Assembly: GCA_016125225.1 (NCBI GenBank)
Contig: WGME01000010.1
Coordinates: forward strand, 1-64,000
Direction: 5' to 3'
DNA length: 64,000 bases
From: a bacterium
GTDB lineage: Bacteria > Planctomycetota > Planctomycetia > Planctomycetales > Planctomycetaceae
The notes under the pieces are model-generated. The model searched no databases and was not told the origin of the DNA. It was given only the letters and a program-made list of their open reading frames with translations. Both the position numbers and the translations under genes were made by a program. Position 1 is the stretch's first letter; the number at the start of each line of letters is the position of its first letter. This document shows positions 23,306 to 31,700 of the stretch, in pieces.

Positions 23306-23824
23306 ATGAACACTCCCGGCAAAAAACCGACGAAAGCCGACTGGTTGAAACTTCACCGGAAACGAAAGCTCGACCAGTCCGCTGCCACCTTCCGAGACAA
23401 CCTGCACAAGCTGGCCGAGCGAAAATCCTGCCCGGATGAGAACTCACTGGCAAAGCGGCTGGGCTGGGTCAGGGAGAAGAAGAAGTGGCTGCGTCGGTTA
23501 TGGAAGAGCGGACTGGTCCGGCCCAATGCCAAGACCGCTGATGATCTCGACCAATTGTCAAAGTTCTTCGATCTTAAAGACACCGGCCAGTTCTGGAACA
23601 CATCGTTGTTCCCTCCCAAACGGGAATACCACCGCCTGCGGCTCCCACAGGGAAGCGTGGATGTTCCTGTCCGCACCTACGGCGAGATCGAGACCGAGAA
23701 ACTGCTGAACGAGATCGAACAAGAGTTCGAGAACTTGGGTATGCAGATCGTCGATCTGATGGCGGCAAGTTTGCAACGAATCAAAGCGAAGTTGATGGAT
23801 ACCGGCGAGCCTCAACAAGATTAG
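23306..23824 (+). CDS. HTH-containing protein, candidate phage regulator
   Basis: 172 residues. Residues 25-72 read as a helix-turn-helix of the XRE type: LAKRLGWVREKKKWLRRLW..., then a conserved-looking KTADDLDQLSKFFDL. The second half is helical and rich in Glu, which could dimerise (YGEIETEKLLNEIEQEFENLGMQIVDLM). It is the best candidate in the window for binding one of the operator sets. Two repeats lie in its own upstream region, which would fit autoregulation. Not shown. Confidence 0.6.
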   Translation: MNTPGKKPTKADWLKLHRKRKLDQSAATFRDNLHKLAERKSCPDENSLAKRLGWVREKKKWLRRLWKSGLVRPNAKTADDLDQLSKFFDLKDTGQFWNTSLFPPKREYHRLRLPQGSVDVPVRTYGEIETEKLLNEIEQEFENLGMQIVDLMAASLQRIKAKLMDTGEPQQD

Positions 23825-23829
23825 TTGCC

Positions 23830-23851
23830 TGCCCCACTAACTAGGGGCATG
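23830..23851 (+). promoter_or_regulatory. Hairpin covering the SD region of the ParB-like gene
   Basis: TGCCCC (23830-23835) pairs with GGGGCA (23844-23849) across an 8-nt loop. The second arm contains the GGGG SD-like run and the A of the ATG at 23849-23851. Confidence 0.45.
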
Positions 23852-24340
23852 AAAGACCGAATCCAATCCCTCACCCGCATTCCAGCAACCAAGCTGGTTC
23901 CACACCCTAAAAACCACCGCACCCACAGCGACCACCAGAAGCGTGCCCTGCAAGGTCTCCTCGACGAGATCGGCTGGGCCGATGCTCTGCTCGTTCGTGA
24001 AACACCCGCTGGCTACCAGATATTGGACGGGCATCTACGGCAGACCATGACCACGGAGGCTGTCCCCTGTCTCGTGGTCGATCTCACGGACGCTGAGGCC
24101 GATCTGTTGTTGGTTACTCACGACCATATCACTGGTTTAGCGGGGATCGACCAAGCCAAGCTCGAAGACCTGCTGTCCGAGCTTTCCTGTCAGAACGCCG
24201 AGGTGCAAGCCCTGCTGGATGAACTCTCCAGCCAGACAGCGGAGATGCTGCTCGATGAGGGTAAGGAATATGACGAAAGCTGTGCGGATGGTGTGCAGAG
24301 CGTGACCTGTCCCAAATGTGGGGAGATCATCCCCCTATGA
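23849..24340 (+). CDS. ParB/sulfiredoxin-like protein associated with a methyltransferase
   Basis: 163 residues from ATG 23849. The N-terminus, [41 protein letters not shown], and the phosphoryl-binding motif GHLR (residues 61-64) are the ParB-N/Srx fold. The C-terminal tail has one CxxC (Cys154, Cys157). Such proteins are common in phage and plasmids beside DNA methyltransferases. Whether it is a nuclease, CTPase or DNA-binding partner is open. It overlaps the next gene by ATGA. Confidence 0.82.
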   Translation: MKDRIQSLTRIPATKLVPHPKNHRTHSDHQKRALQGLLDEIGWADALLVRETPAGYQILDGHLRQTMTTEAVPCLVVDLTDAEADLLLVTHDHITGLAGIDQAKLEDLLSELSCQNAEVQALLDELSSQTAEMLLDEGKEYDESCADGVQSVTCPKCGEIIPL

Positions 24341-25311
24341 CATTCTCAGTCATCAGCACATTTTCTGGTGGAGGGGGTTCCTCGCTCGGATATCAGATGG
24401 CAGGCGGCAAGGTTCTGCTTGCTGTGGAATTCGACAACCACGCTGCCAGCACCTACAGAGCCAACTTCCCCAGCACACCTTTATATCAGGGCGACATCGC
24501 CACACTGACGGGCGAGGAGTGTTGTCGTCTGGCTGGTATCCAGCCCCGTGAACTCGACATCTTTGATGGAAGTCCACCCTGCCAAGCATTCAGCACCGCT
24601 GGGCGACGTATCTTCCATGACAGCCGGAACCAGTTGTTCAAGGAATATGTTCGCTTGCTGAGATACATCCAACCACGAGCGTTTATCATGGAAAATGTCT
24701 CGGGCATGATTAAAGGCCGAATGCGATTGATCTTTTCGGAATGCCTCAGAGAACTGAAAGCCAGCGGGTATCAGGTCAAAGCCCGTCTCCTCAACGCTGC
24801 CTGTTATGGCGTCCCTCAAGCCAGAAAGAGAATGATCTTCTTGGGGATCAGAAACGACCTGCAACTGGAGCCAATCTTTCCGAAACCAAACGGACCTATC
24901 GTTTCGATCATGCAGGCCATCGAGGGAGCCGATACGAGTGGTGTTCCTGAACTCAATGACCGCTATGGCCTGCTTTACGACCGAGTGCCGTTGGGTGGGA
25001 ATGCGAGCGATGTGATTGGCACAGGATTCAACAGTTGTGTCAGACCGCATCCTCGTAAGCCCTGTTGCACGCTGCCCAAGACTCAGACAGGCCGAGGGTT
25101 CGCCACGATCTGTCATCCGTATGAGAAGCGTGGCCTGAGTATCGGAGAGGCCAAACGGATTCAGACCTTCCCAGATTCTTACCAATTGCTCGGGTCTTAC
25201 TCCGAGCAGTTCGCTCGCATTGGAAACAGCGTGCCACCGCTGCTCATGTCCCAGATTGCAGCCCAACTGCAACAGACGATCTTTGGCCAGCCAAAACCGG
25301 CAACTCCCTGA
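24337..25311 (+). CDS. dcm: DNA (cytosine-5-)-methyltransferase
   Basis: 325 residues from ATG 24337, translationally coupled (ATGA) to the ParB-like gene. C5-MTase motifs are in order: I ([11 protein letters not shown], residues 9-19), IV with the catalytic Cys (SPPCQAFS, Cys82), VI (MENVSGM, Glu119-Asn-Val), VIII (QARKRMI, about 161), and IX/X at the end ([15 protein letters not shown]). It should methylate cytosine at C5 in an unknown site. With the SPPW enzyme, the phage has two modification activities. Confidence 0.92.
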   Translation: MTFSVISTFSGGGGSSLGYQMAGGKVLLAVEFDNHAASTYRANFPSTPLYQGDIATLTGEECCRLAGIQPRELDIFDGSPPCQAFSTAGRRIFHDSRNQLFKEYVRLLRYIQPRAFIMENVSGMIKGRMRLIFSECLRELKASGYQVKARLLNAACYGVPQARKRMIFLGIRNDLQLEPIFPKPNGPIVSIMQAIEGADTSGVPELNDRYGLLYDRVPLGGNASDVIGTGFNSCVRPHPRKPCCTLPKTQTGRGFATICHPYEKRGLSIGEAKRIQTFPDSYQLLGSYSEQFARIGNSVPPLLMSQIAAQLQQTIFGQPKPATP

Positions 25312-25342
25312 AAAACAGGAGAAAATGACCGTTTTGGGGCTG
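25301..25342 (+). repeat. Leader repeat, copy 1
   Basis: 42-bp element beginning CAACTCCCTGAAAAACAGGA and ending GTTTTGGGGCTG. The second copy is at 25692-25733. Both contain CTGAAAAACAG flanked by complementary C and G runs and precede a small gene. Copy 1 starts in the end of the methyltransferase gene. Confidence 0.55.
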
Positions 25343-25407
25343 TGTCTACAAGAACAACTTGGCTTAATGTGTCAGTTGACCGACGCAACGAAGTTCATCT
25401 GAAAGAA

Positions 25408-25611
25408 ATGAGCATGTCTGCCGAGAATGACAAAATTCGCAAAGGTGACAGGATTCGGATTCGTCCTGAGTGGCAAGACCCCGGCGACGACAAATTCGTG
25501 TGGTTTGCCTGCGAGGACGAAGATGGGGGCCGGGTTCTGGTTGAGTGCCACAATGGAATGAACATCATTCCGACTCAGGTTGTCAAAGTAGAATGGATCG
25601 AAAAGGTCTGA
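25408..25611 (+). CDS. Unknown small protein
   Basis: 67 residues from ATG 25408 (a second ATG lies at 25414). The sequence KGDRIRIRPEWQDPGDDKFVWFACEDEDGGRVLVECH...VVKVEWIEKV looks like a small beta-barrel. GAAAG lies before the start. It has its own leader repeat and terminator, so it is probably a separate transcript. Confidence 0.65.
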   Translation: MSMSAENDKIRKGDRIRIRPEWQDPGDDKFVWFACEDEDGGRVLVECHNGMNIIPTQVVKVEWIEKV

Positions 25612-25620
25612 TTCCGACCT

Positions 25621-25649
25621 GCCCGCTCAATCGAGCGGGCTTTCTTTTT
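25621..25649 (+). terminator. Rho-independent terminator
   Basis: GCCCGCTC (25621-25628) pairs with GAGCGGGC (25633-25640); TTTCTTTTT follows. Confidence 0.9.
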
Positions 25650-25691
25650 GCCCTTCGATCAATAGGCTGTCGCCTATCTTTGCCTCGGAAG

Positions 25692-25733
25692 CAATTCCCC
25701 TGAAAAACAGGGGAAAAGACAGTTTTCGGGGCT
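25692..25733 (+). repeat. Leader repeat, copy 2
   Basis: 42-bp element near-identical to 25301-25342, with the perfect hairpin CCCCTG-AAAAA-CAGGGG. Both copies are followed within 35-40 bp by CTTAATG(T/C)GT. Confidence 0.55.
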
Positions 25734-25818
25734 GGCACCGTCTCGCCCACCGTGCTTAATGCGTGCGTTCGATGTCGCTGTGACATCGACAACGCCACCA
25801 CGAACGGAGAACGAGATC

Positions 25819-26202
25819 ATGGCCAAGCGAACCACAAACAAGACCACGACCGAACCGACCGAGATCAACAAGTCAGAGAAGATTCGGGAATGGTTTGCAG
25901 CGAACCCCGAAGGCACGGCTGTTCAGGCGCAGAAGGCAATGAAAGAACTCGGCATCGAAGTCGGTTCAGGTCATTGTCAGCAGATCAAGAACAAGCTGAG
26001 CGGTGGCAGCACCGCCAGTGCGAAGGTCGATGTGAACACTCTCAAGCTCGCTGCGGAGTTCGTCAAGACTCAGGATGGTGATGTCGAGACAGCCCTCGCC
26101 GCCATCGATCAGATCGGCGAGTTCGTCAGCAAGTGCGGTTCGCCTGCTAAAGCGAAGTCGGCACTCGAAGCCTATCAGGCGATGGCCGCTGTTCTGTCCT
26201 AA
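25819..26202 (+). CDS. Small winged-helix-like protein
   Basis: 127 residues from ATG 25819 (GGAG nine bases upstream). Residues 18-55, KSEKIREWFAANPEGTAVQAQKAMKELGIEVGSGHCQQIKNKL, match a helix-turn-helix pattern common in small planctomycete proteins (K..IR.....P......V...L...GI.V....V..VK). A helical domain follows. A DNA-binding role is inferred. Confidence 0.7.
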   Translation: MAKRTTNKTTTEPTEINKSEKIREWFAANPEGTAVQAQKAMKELGIEVGSGHCQQIKNKLSGGSTASAKVDVNTLKLAAEFVKTQDGDVETALAAIDQIGEFVSKCGSPAKAKSALEAYQAMAAVLS

Positions 26203-26224
26203 TTCACCTTCATGTTCACCAGCA

Positions 26225-26254
26225 GCCCCGTGTGATCCACGGGGCTTGCTTTGT
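26225..26254 (+). terminator. Rho-independent terminator
   Basis: GCCCCGTG (26225-26232) pairs with CACGGGGC (26238-26245), followed by TTGCTTTG. It stops the transcript of the winged-helix gene. Confidence 0.75.
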
Positions 26255-26270
26255 TTCTAAGGAACACGCA

Positions 26271-26672
26271 ATGAAGTCACTCAATCAGAAAGCTACTCAG
26301 GTCTTTCTCAAACTGCTGGACGGTCTCCATGAAGTCGGGGATCACAAGAAGATCGACAACACTGAGGGAGCATTCATGGCAGTTCACGTCGAGATCATCG
26401 CTCAGGCACCGACCGTGCGTGGTGGGTTCATCGTCTCGATTGCTCACTATTACGAAAGTCATGGCGATCTGGTCTGCGATCCTGACATGACATTTCTGTT
26501 CTACCCGGCTGGTCAGGTCACGCCGCTGACGTTTGAACAAGGGGGCGTCGTCTATCAGGTCGCCGCCAAGTTCGACGAGGGGAAGATTCTGTTCAACTCC
26601 AAACAGCAGGCAGAGATCACGAGTTTTGCCAACGGCTGGATGCTCAACATCAAGGAGCAGCAGGGTCTCTGA
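26271..26672 (+). CDS. DUF6908-like small protein
   Basis: 133 residues from ATG 26271; GGAA lies upstream. KVFLKLLDGLHEVGDHKKIDNTEGAFMAVHVE..., then ISIAHYYESHGDLVCDPDMTFLFYP and FANGWMLNIKEQQGL fit the DUF6908 pattern seen in planctomycete and phage genomes. Function unknown. It is the last gene before the tRNA junction. Confidence 0.7.
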   Translation: MKSLNQKATQVFLKLLDGLHEVGDHKKIDNTEGAFMAVHVEIIAQAPTVRGGFIVSIAHYYESHGDLVCDPDMTFLFYPAGQVTPLTFEQGGVVYQVAAKFDEGKILFNSKQQAEITSFANGWMLNIKEQQGL

Positions 26673-26697
26673 GTTGGACCAAAGCCGATGTCTGAGG

Positions 26698-26730
26698 TGC
26701 CGTGGTCAGTCGCATGACCACGGCATTTTT
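26698..26730 (+). terminator. Rho-independent terminator
   Basis: TGCCGTGGTCA (26698-26708) pairs perfectly with TGACCACGGCA (26715-26725); five T follow. Confidence 0.92.
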
Positions 26731-26840
26731 ATGCGCCGTGTGGACTCGTCAGGCTCGATTTGGGGCGTCCGTGACGGATCGGTGTCGGAATTATCGTGCG
26801 GTCGGAATCGTCGGTTTCGGTCGATCCGGGGCCGCCAACG

Positions 26841-26866
26841 AAAAAGCCCCGTGGATCGCACGGGGC
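26841..26866 (-). terminator. Terminator facing left from the tRNA side
   Basis: GCCCCGTG (26846-26853) pairs with CACGGGGC (26859-26866). On the - strand five T follow (26841-26845 are A). The stem is the same as in the terminator at 26225. Confidence 0.75.
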
Positions 26867-26870
26867 GAGT

Positions 26871-26942
26871 CGGTATGCACCATTTCATGCACCAAATGTA
26901 TGCGGGATTGTATGCACCCTGATGTATGCAAAAATGTATGCA
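26871..26942. repeat. Six iterated NTGTATGCA repeats, probable att arm
   Basis: 9-bp units start at 26871, 26883, 26896, 26908, 26922 and 26934 (spacing 12-14 bp). The last four match (A/T)TGTATGC(A) closely, the first two are weaker. Lying 40-110 bp from the tRNA-Pro 3' end, they look like arm-type sites of a tyrosine integrase. No core duplication can be tested here. Confidence 0.55.
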
Positions 26943-26954
26943 TTCCGAAACGAC

Positions 26955-26981
26955 GCAACCCCTTGCGTGACAAGGGGTTGC
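26955..26981 (-). terminator. Hairpin just after tRNA-Pro
   Basis: GCAACCCCTTG (26955-26965) pairs perfectly with CAAGGGGTTGC (26971-26981), 2 nt from the tRNA 3' end. Only a weak T run follows on the - strand. It may end or help process the tRNA transcript. Confidence 0.6.
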
Positions 26982-26983
26982 AA

Positions 26984-27058
26984 TCGGGATGACAAGATTT
27001 GAACTTGCGACCTCTACGTCCCGAACGTAGCGCTCTAGCCAAGCTGAGCTACATCCCG
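26984..27058 (-). tRNA. tRNA-Pro (CGG)
   Basis: 75 nt. The acceptor stem is CGGGATG/CATCCCG, the D arm AGCTCAGCTTGGCTAGAGC and the anticodon stem CTACG/CGTAG, with loop TTCGGGA (anticodon CGG). The T loop is GTTCAAATC and CCA is not encoded. Its 3' end faces the prophage, so it is the probable attachment site. Confidence 0.95.
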
Positions 27059-27394
27059 TGCTGGAAGCGTGCTTCCGGACGGTAGATTAGGCGGATGCCG
27101 CGTTGGAGTCAACCTACAGGGGTTGTTCTGGTCCTGCAGAATTCTCCCAGGCAGCTTGCGTGATCTCGACTTCGGCAGAAATCGGCAATCAAGGTGAACC
27201 GAACTGGCCGTGGTCTGTCCTTAGATTTGAAGTGGGAGATCAGAAAATGCCCTTTACTTTTGAGGATTGATAGCAGTTTTGAGGGTGACAACGGCCTGGA
27301 CCGGGACCGACTCCGGAAGCCCACGTGAGCCAGAGAGTTTCAAATGGCGGTCTCTTGATCCCGTGAGATTTGGTCGATAAACTCCTTCACAGAT
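27059..27394. other. Intergenic region between two tRNA genes
   Basis: 336 bp. No gene, clear promoter or strong hairpin seen. It should hold the divergent tRNA promoters. Confidence 0.6.
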
Positions 27395-27469
27395 GGTGGA
27401 TATAGCTCAGCTGGTTAGAGCGCCAGATTGTGGTTCTGGATGTCGCCGGTTCGAATCCGGTTATCCACC
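27395..27469 (+). tRNA. tRNA-His (GTG)
   Basis: The acceptor is GTGGATA/TATCCAC with the extra G-1 (27395) opposite C73. The anticodon loop is TTGTGGT between CCAGA and TCTGG (anticodon GTG). CCA is not encoded. Confidence 0.96.
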
Positions 27470-27513
27470 CCTTGTTTTTCGCATGGCATTAGCTGCCAGA
27501 GAGTTACGGAACG

Positions 27514-27545
27514 GCCCACCTTGCTATCCGGTGGGCTCTGTTTTG
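27514..27545 (+). terminator. Terminator after tRNA-His
   Basis: GCCCACC (27514-27520) pairs with GGTGGGC (27530-27536), followed by TCTGTTTTG. Confidence 0.75.
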
Positions 27546-27605
27546 AGTAACAGAGCGGCAGGCTTCTGCTGGTGATGCGGTGAATTCGACGGGGCTGAGG
27601 TTGTC

Positions 27606-28496
27606 GTGGCAGACCTGTCGGGTATTGTCTCTATCGCCAAACCGCCGGGGTTGACGTCTCGCGATGTGGTCAACCGGATTCAACGACTGGTGAAGCCTGC
27701 GAAAGTCGGTCACGCTGGCACTCTCGACCCGATGGCCACTGGGGTTCTGGTGGTTGCCGTCGGCGTCGCGACACGGCTGGTCTCCCATGTGCAACGGATG
27801 CGAAAGACCTATCGGGCCACCTTTCGTCTGGGTATTACGACCGATAGCGATGATGTCACGGGGACTGTTCTCACGCAGGCTTGTGCCGAGCACATCACCA
27901 GAGATCAGGTTGCGACCGCCCTGCAGAGTTGTGTGGGAACGATTCAGCAGGTGCCACCACAAGTTTCGGCGGTCCATGTGGATGGCCAACGGGCCTACGA
28001 CTTGGCCCGGCAAGGTGTGACATTCGAACTGGCACCACGGCCGGTGGATGTCTATTCGCTTCAGCTCTGTGATTGGAATCCGCCCGATTTTGGTGTGGAA
28101 CTGGAGTGTGGCAGCGGGACGTATGTGCGATCGATCGGCCGCGATGTCGGTATGGCCTTAGGTTGTGGTGCGACAATGACCTCGCTGGTCCGGACTGCGA
28201 TTGGCGGCTTTGTGCTGCAGAACGCATTGTCGATCGAGAACCTGAATCGCGAAACTGTGTCTGAGGCATTGTTGCCTTGTACGTCGGCAGTTCCCGATAT
28301 GACGCAACTGATCGTGTCATCAGAGATAGAACGGGCGATCCGTTGCGGACAGCAGGTGCCGTCTCCGTCTGACATGACTTTGCCGTGCGGTCAGGAAGTG
28401 GCCTGGGTCGATGCACTGGGGAACCTGGTGGGAATCGGCGTGGTCACCGCGACAGGAGATGCCTTGCAACCTCGATTAATTCTGCACGCCCTCTAG
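27606..28496 (+). CDS. truB: tRNA pseudouridine(55) synthase TruB
   Basis: 296 residues from GTG 27606. It converts U55 of the tRNA T loop to pseudouridine. GIVSIAKPPGLTSRDVVNRI opens the family, and VGHAGTLDPMATGVL contains the catalytic Asp41. A KTYRATFRLG segment and CGSGTYVRSIGRDVG follow. Length is normal. It stands alone between the tRNAs and the TPR gene. GAGG lies about 6-10 bases before the start. Confidence 0.95.
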   Translation: MADLSGIVSIAKPPGLTSRDVVNRIQRLVKPAKVGHAGTLDPMATGVLVVAVGVATRLVSHVQRMRKTYRATFRLGITTDSDDVTGTVLTQACAEHITRDQVATALQSCVGTIQQVPPQVSAVHVDGQRAYDLARQGVTFELAPRPVDVYSLQLCDWNPPDFGVELECGSGTYVRSIGRDVGMALGCGATMTSLVRTAIGGFVLQNALSIENLNRETVSEALLPCTSAVPDMTQLIVSSEIERAIRCGQQVPSPSDMTLPCGQEVAWVDALGNLVGIGVVTATGDALQPRLILHAL

Positions 28497-28726
28497 TAAC
28501 TGGCATCCGTATTGTCGCAGGCACCGTTCCTGGTGTGGGTCGCACTGACCTGTAGCGGCCTTTAGACGGAGTGTCACGTGAGAAACGGTATCAGCGCCGC
28601 CTGAACATGCTTCAGACTCAAGACGCGATTCCACGCTGAACTTGCGATCATACAGGCATTGCACTCTGATAGTCCCACCACGTTCGCGGTCAGCGCAAAT
28701 ATCGCTATCGATGAGTAAGGTCTCGC

Positions 28727-31700
28727 ATGCAACTCACGCATGAGCAACTTGAACCCCTTCTGGGATTGTACGAGCGTGGTCTGTATTTGCAGGCCTATGA
28801 AGCCAGCTTGCCCTATGGTTCCATGAAAGAGTGGAAGGGGCCACGCGGCCGTACCCTGGCAGGGCGTTTATCGAATCATCTCGGGGCACCCCGACTATCG
28901 CGGTGGCATCGTCTGAAGGCATTTCGTGAAAGTCCTGATGATGTGGAAGTCGCGTATTATCACGGGTACTCTCTGATTGAATCGCATGGCCCGCTGGCTG
29001 CCTGGCAGTTTCTGAAGAGTCGTCCCGACCCGGTTGAAGCAGATCAGGATATACGTTCCAGTTGGTACACTCTGCATGCCCAGATTTTGTGTGCTCTGCG
29101 TGATTACGGTGCGGCCGAACCCTGGCTGTCACGTGCCGAGGCTTTGACTCCCGAGAGTCCGTGGGTGCATGTCACCTGGGGGCAATTTCACGAAGAGCAA
29201 GATGCCTACGACGAAGCCTTGCAGGCCATTGATCGGGCACTCGCTTGCCAGCCGTGGTATCGGCCGGCGGTGCAAGCCAAGGGGCATCTGTTACCGCTGA
29301 TGGGGCAAGATGACGCCGCCGCGGTGTTTCTTCGCGAGGCGGTCACGCACATCGAATCAATGGCGGTCCAGTTGCAATTGGCTTCAATTCTGCTGGAGCA
29401 GGAAGACTATGCCACACTCGGGTCCACCCTGAAGCAGGTCGAACAGCTTTCACCGTTGATGGAGCCGAAGTTTGCGGAATCGCTGGCCAGCCTGCGTTCG
29501 CTGATTGCCTACCGGCAGGGCGATCTGGAATCCGCCATCAAATATGCTCGCCAGGGTGAGGACAAATTCCTGAAGAAACTGGCCGATCGACTGGAAGACC
29601 CGGAGCGTCGGCAACGTCCGCGTGTTCATTTGCCGGTCGGCTTTGTACGACAGCATTACCAGACGTGTGTTCCTGCCACACTCTCGGCCATTAGTGCCTA
29701 CTGGTCTCAACCCGCGGAACATCTGGCGGTCGCAGAGGCCATCTGCTACGAAGGAACATCCGCCTACAATGAACGCCGCTGGGCGAATGAAAACGGCTGG
29801 TACACGCGGGAATTCACCATTTCCGAGGAGTCTGCCACTCAACTCATTGATGCCGGAATTCCATTCACACTCACGACGACCGATCCTGGCAGCGGGCATC
29901 TCCAAGCGGTCATCGGCTACGATGGCCTCCGTGGGACGCTAATCATCCGCGACCCCTACCTGCGAAACTGGGGCGAATCGTTTGCTGACGGATTATGTGA
30001 ACGCTATCAGGCGTTTGGTCCCCGCGGCATGGCGCTTGTTCCCGTGGCTGAACGTCAGCGACTGGAAGCACTCGAGCTGCCGGATGCCGCCTTGTGGGAT
30101 CGATTGCATGCTTTAGATGGAGCCTTGGAACAGCATCAACGGGAACTTGCTGGAACGGTCTTCCAGGAACTCAAGGAGGTTGCGGCGGATTATCGCATTG
30201 CGCTCGAAGCCGAACGCCGTTTGATGATTTATGATAGTAATCCTACAGGCACACTCGCCGTGCTGGACAAGCTGGTTGCCTGCTATCCCGATGACCCAAC
30301 GTTGCAGTTGTCGCGCATGTCGCGGTTGCGGGAGCTTTCGCGGCGCGATGAACGTCTGGTCGCTTTAGAAGAACTCAGCAGCAAGAAAGACGCCCATCCG
30401 GCCTTTCTTGGCCAGCTTGCACAGGAACTCTGCTCGGATGCTCGTGAGTATGACCGGGCTTTGCGTCTGCTGAGAAAAGGAATTCGCCTCTGGCCTCGTG
30501 ACTCCGGCAACTACTATCTCACGGCAGGAATTCTGTCGGACCGCTTGCAGTTTACAGATGCACTCGAAATGTACCGGTTCGCGGCCTGCCTGGATGATAA
30601 GAATGAGTATCTGGCGGAAGCCTATTTCCGCATGGCCTACTATCAGCAGCAGACCGCCGAGGCATTGGCATGGCTACAGAAGCGAGCCCTGCGGTTCCAG
30701 ACACGGTCCAGTCGTCCCACCCGTACATTGAACTGGGCATTACGACGACTCAATCGTCACGAGGAAGCGGACAAGGTCTTGGAAGCGGCGATTGCTCAGC
30801 ACCCCGATGATGGGGATCTGTTGCTCTATGCCGCGGAAGTGGTCAGCGGAACGTCCCATGCCCAAATTAAACGGGCAGTGCAATACTGTGAGCAGGCCCG
30901 CGCTCACTGTTCTGAAGCCGACTGGCTCAATACCCGTGCACGATTGGCCTCGCTTCAGGGTGACCGTGCGACCGCACTGGAGTGTGGCCAGCGTTTGGCC
31001 GACATGCAGCCCTTGACGGTCTCCGTGCAGCGCTCGCTGGCCGTGTTGTTGTGGGAGACCGAGAGTCGAGAAGCTGCACTGGATTATCTGAAGTCACTTG
31101 TTGAACGTTTTCCTCATCATCAGCCGACCCTGTCGTTGTATGTTGAATGGCTTGGCGATGAGTCGTTTGAGGTGGCCGAACCGGCTTTACGGCAGTTACT
31201 GGAAGTCAATCCGACTGATGCCTGGGCGCACCGCGAATTGGGCTTTCGTTTACTCCGCGAGCAGCGATATGAAGCTGCGGCAGAGTGTGCAGCGGAATCG
31301 TCGCGACTTGACCCCAACAATGCGGCCTCGCATCACTTGCAGGGAGAACTGGCAGCGAGCCGTGGACAGATGGCGGAGGCTCGCGCGGAATATCAGGCGG
31401 CGTTGCTGTTATCGATCGACAATGACTATGCCATCGGCGAATTGATTCGTTGCTGCGAGACGACAGCTGAGCGTCGCGAGGCGTTGGCCTTCATCTTTGA
31501 GCAGTTAACCCAGCAATACATCAGCGGCGATGGGTTGCTCAGTTATCGCGGGTACGCCAGTTCTCTCGTTGAACCTGAAGAGCTATTGGCACAATTACGC
31601 CGAGGGTTAGAAGCCCGGCCCGATTTGTGGCATGCCTGGTCGGCAACCGTCCAGCAGCTTTGTGACATGGAGCAGTACGACGCCGCGTTGGAACTGGCAC

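Larger units (their letters stand above)
1..26983. mobile_element. Right-hand part of an integrated tailed (siphovirus-like) prophage
   Basis: Head and tail genes run from terminase at 208 to tape measure and distal tail genes near 14.5 kb in HK97/lambda order. They are followed by replication, DNA-modification and small regulatory-type genes. The block stops at the 3' end of a tRNA-Pro gene (26984), a usual tyrosine-integrase target, and housekeeping genes start just beyond. The left end, integrase, small terminase and lysis genes are not in the window, so the full extent is unknown. That it is integrated is inferred from the tRNA junction and the arm-like repeats. An intact lysogeny is not proven. 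Confidence 0.9.

Noticed and set aside
1-26983. Integrase, holin or endolysin genes
   Set aside because: None of the prophage frames shows the motifs of these. They may lie left of the window or be among the unknowns.
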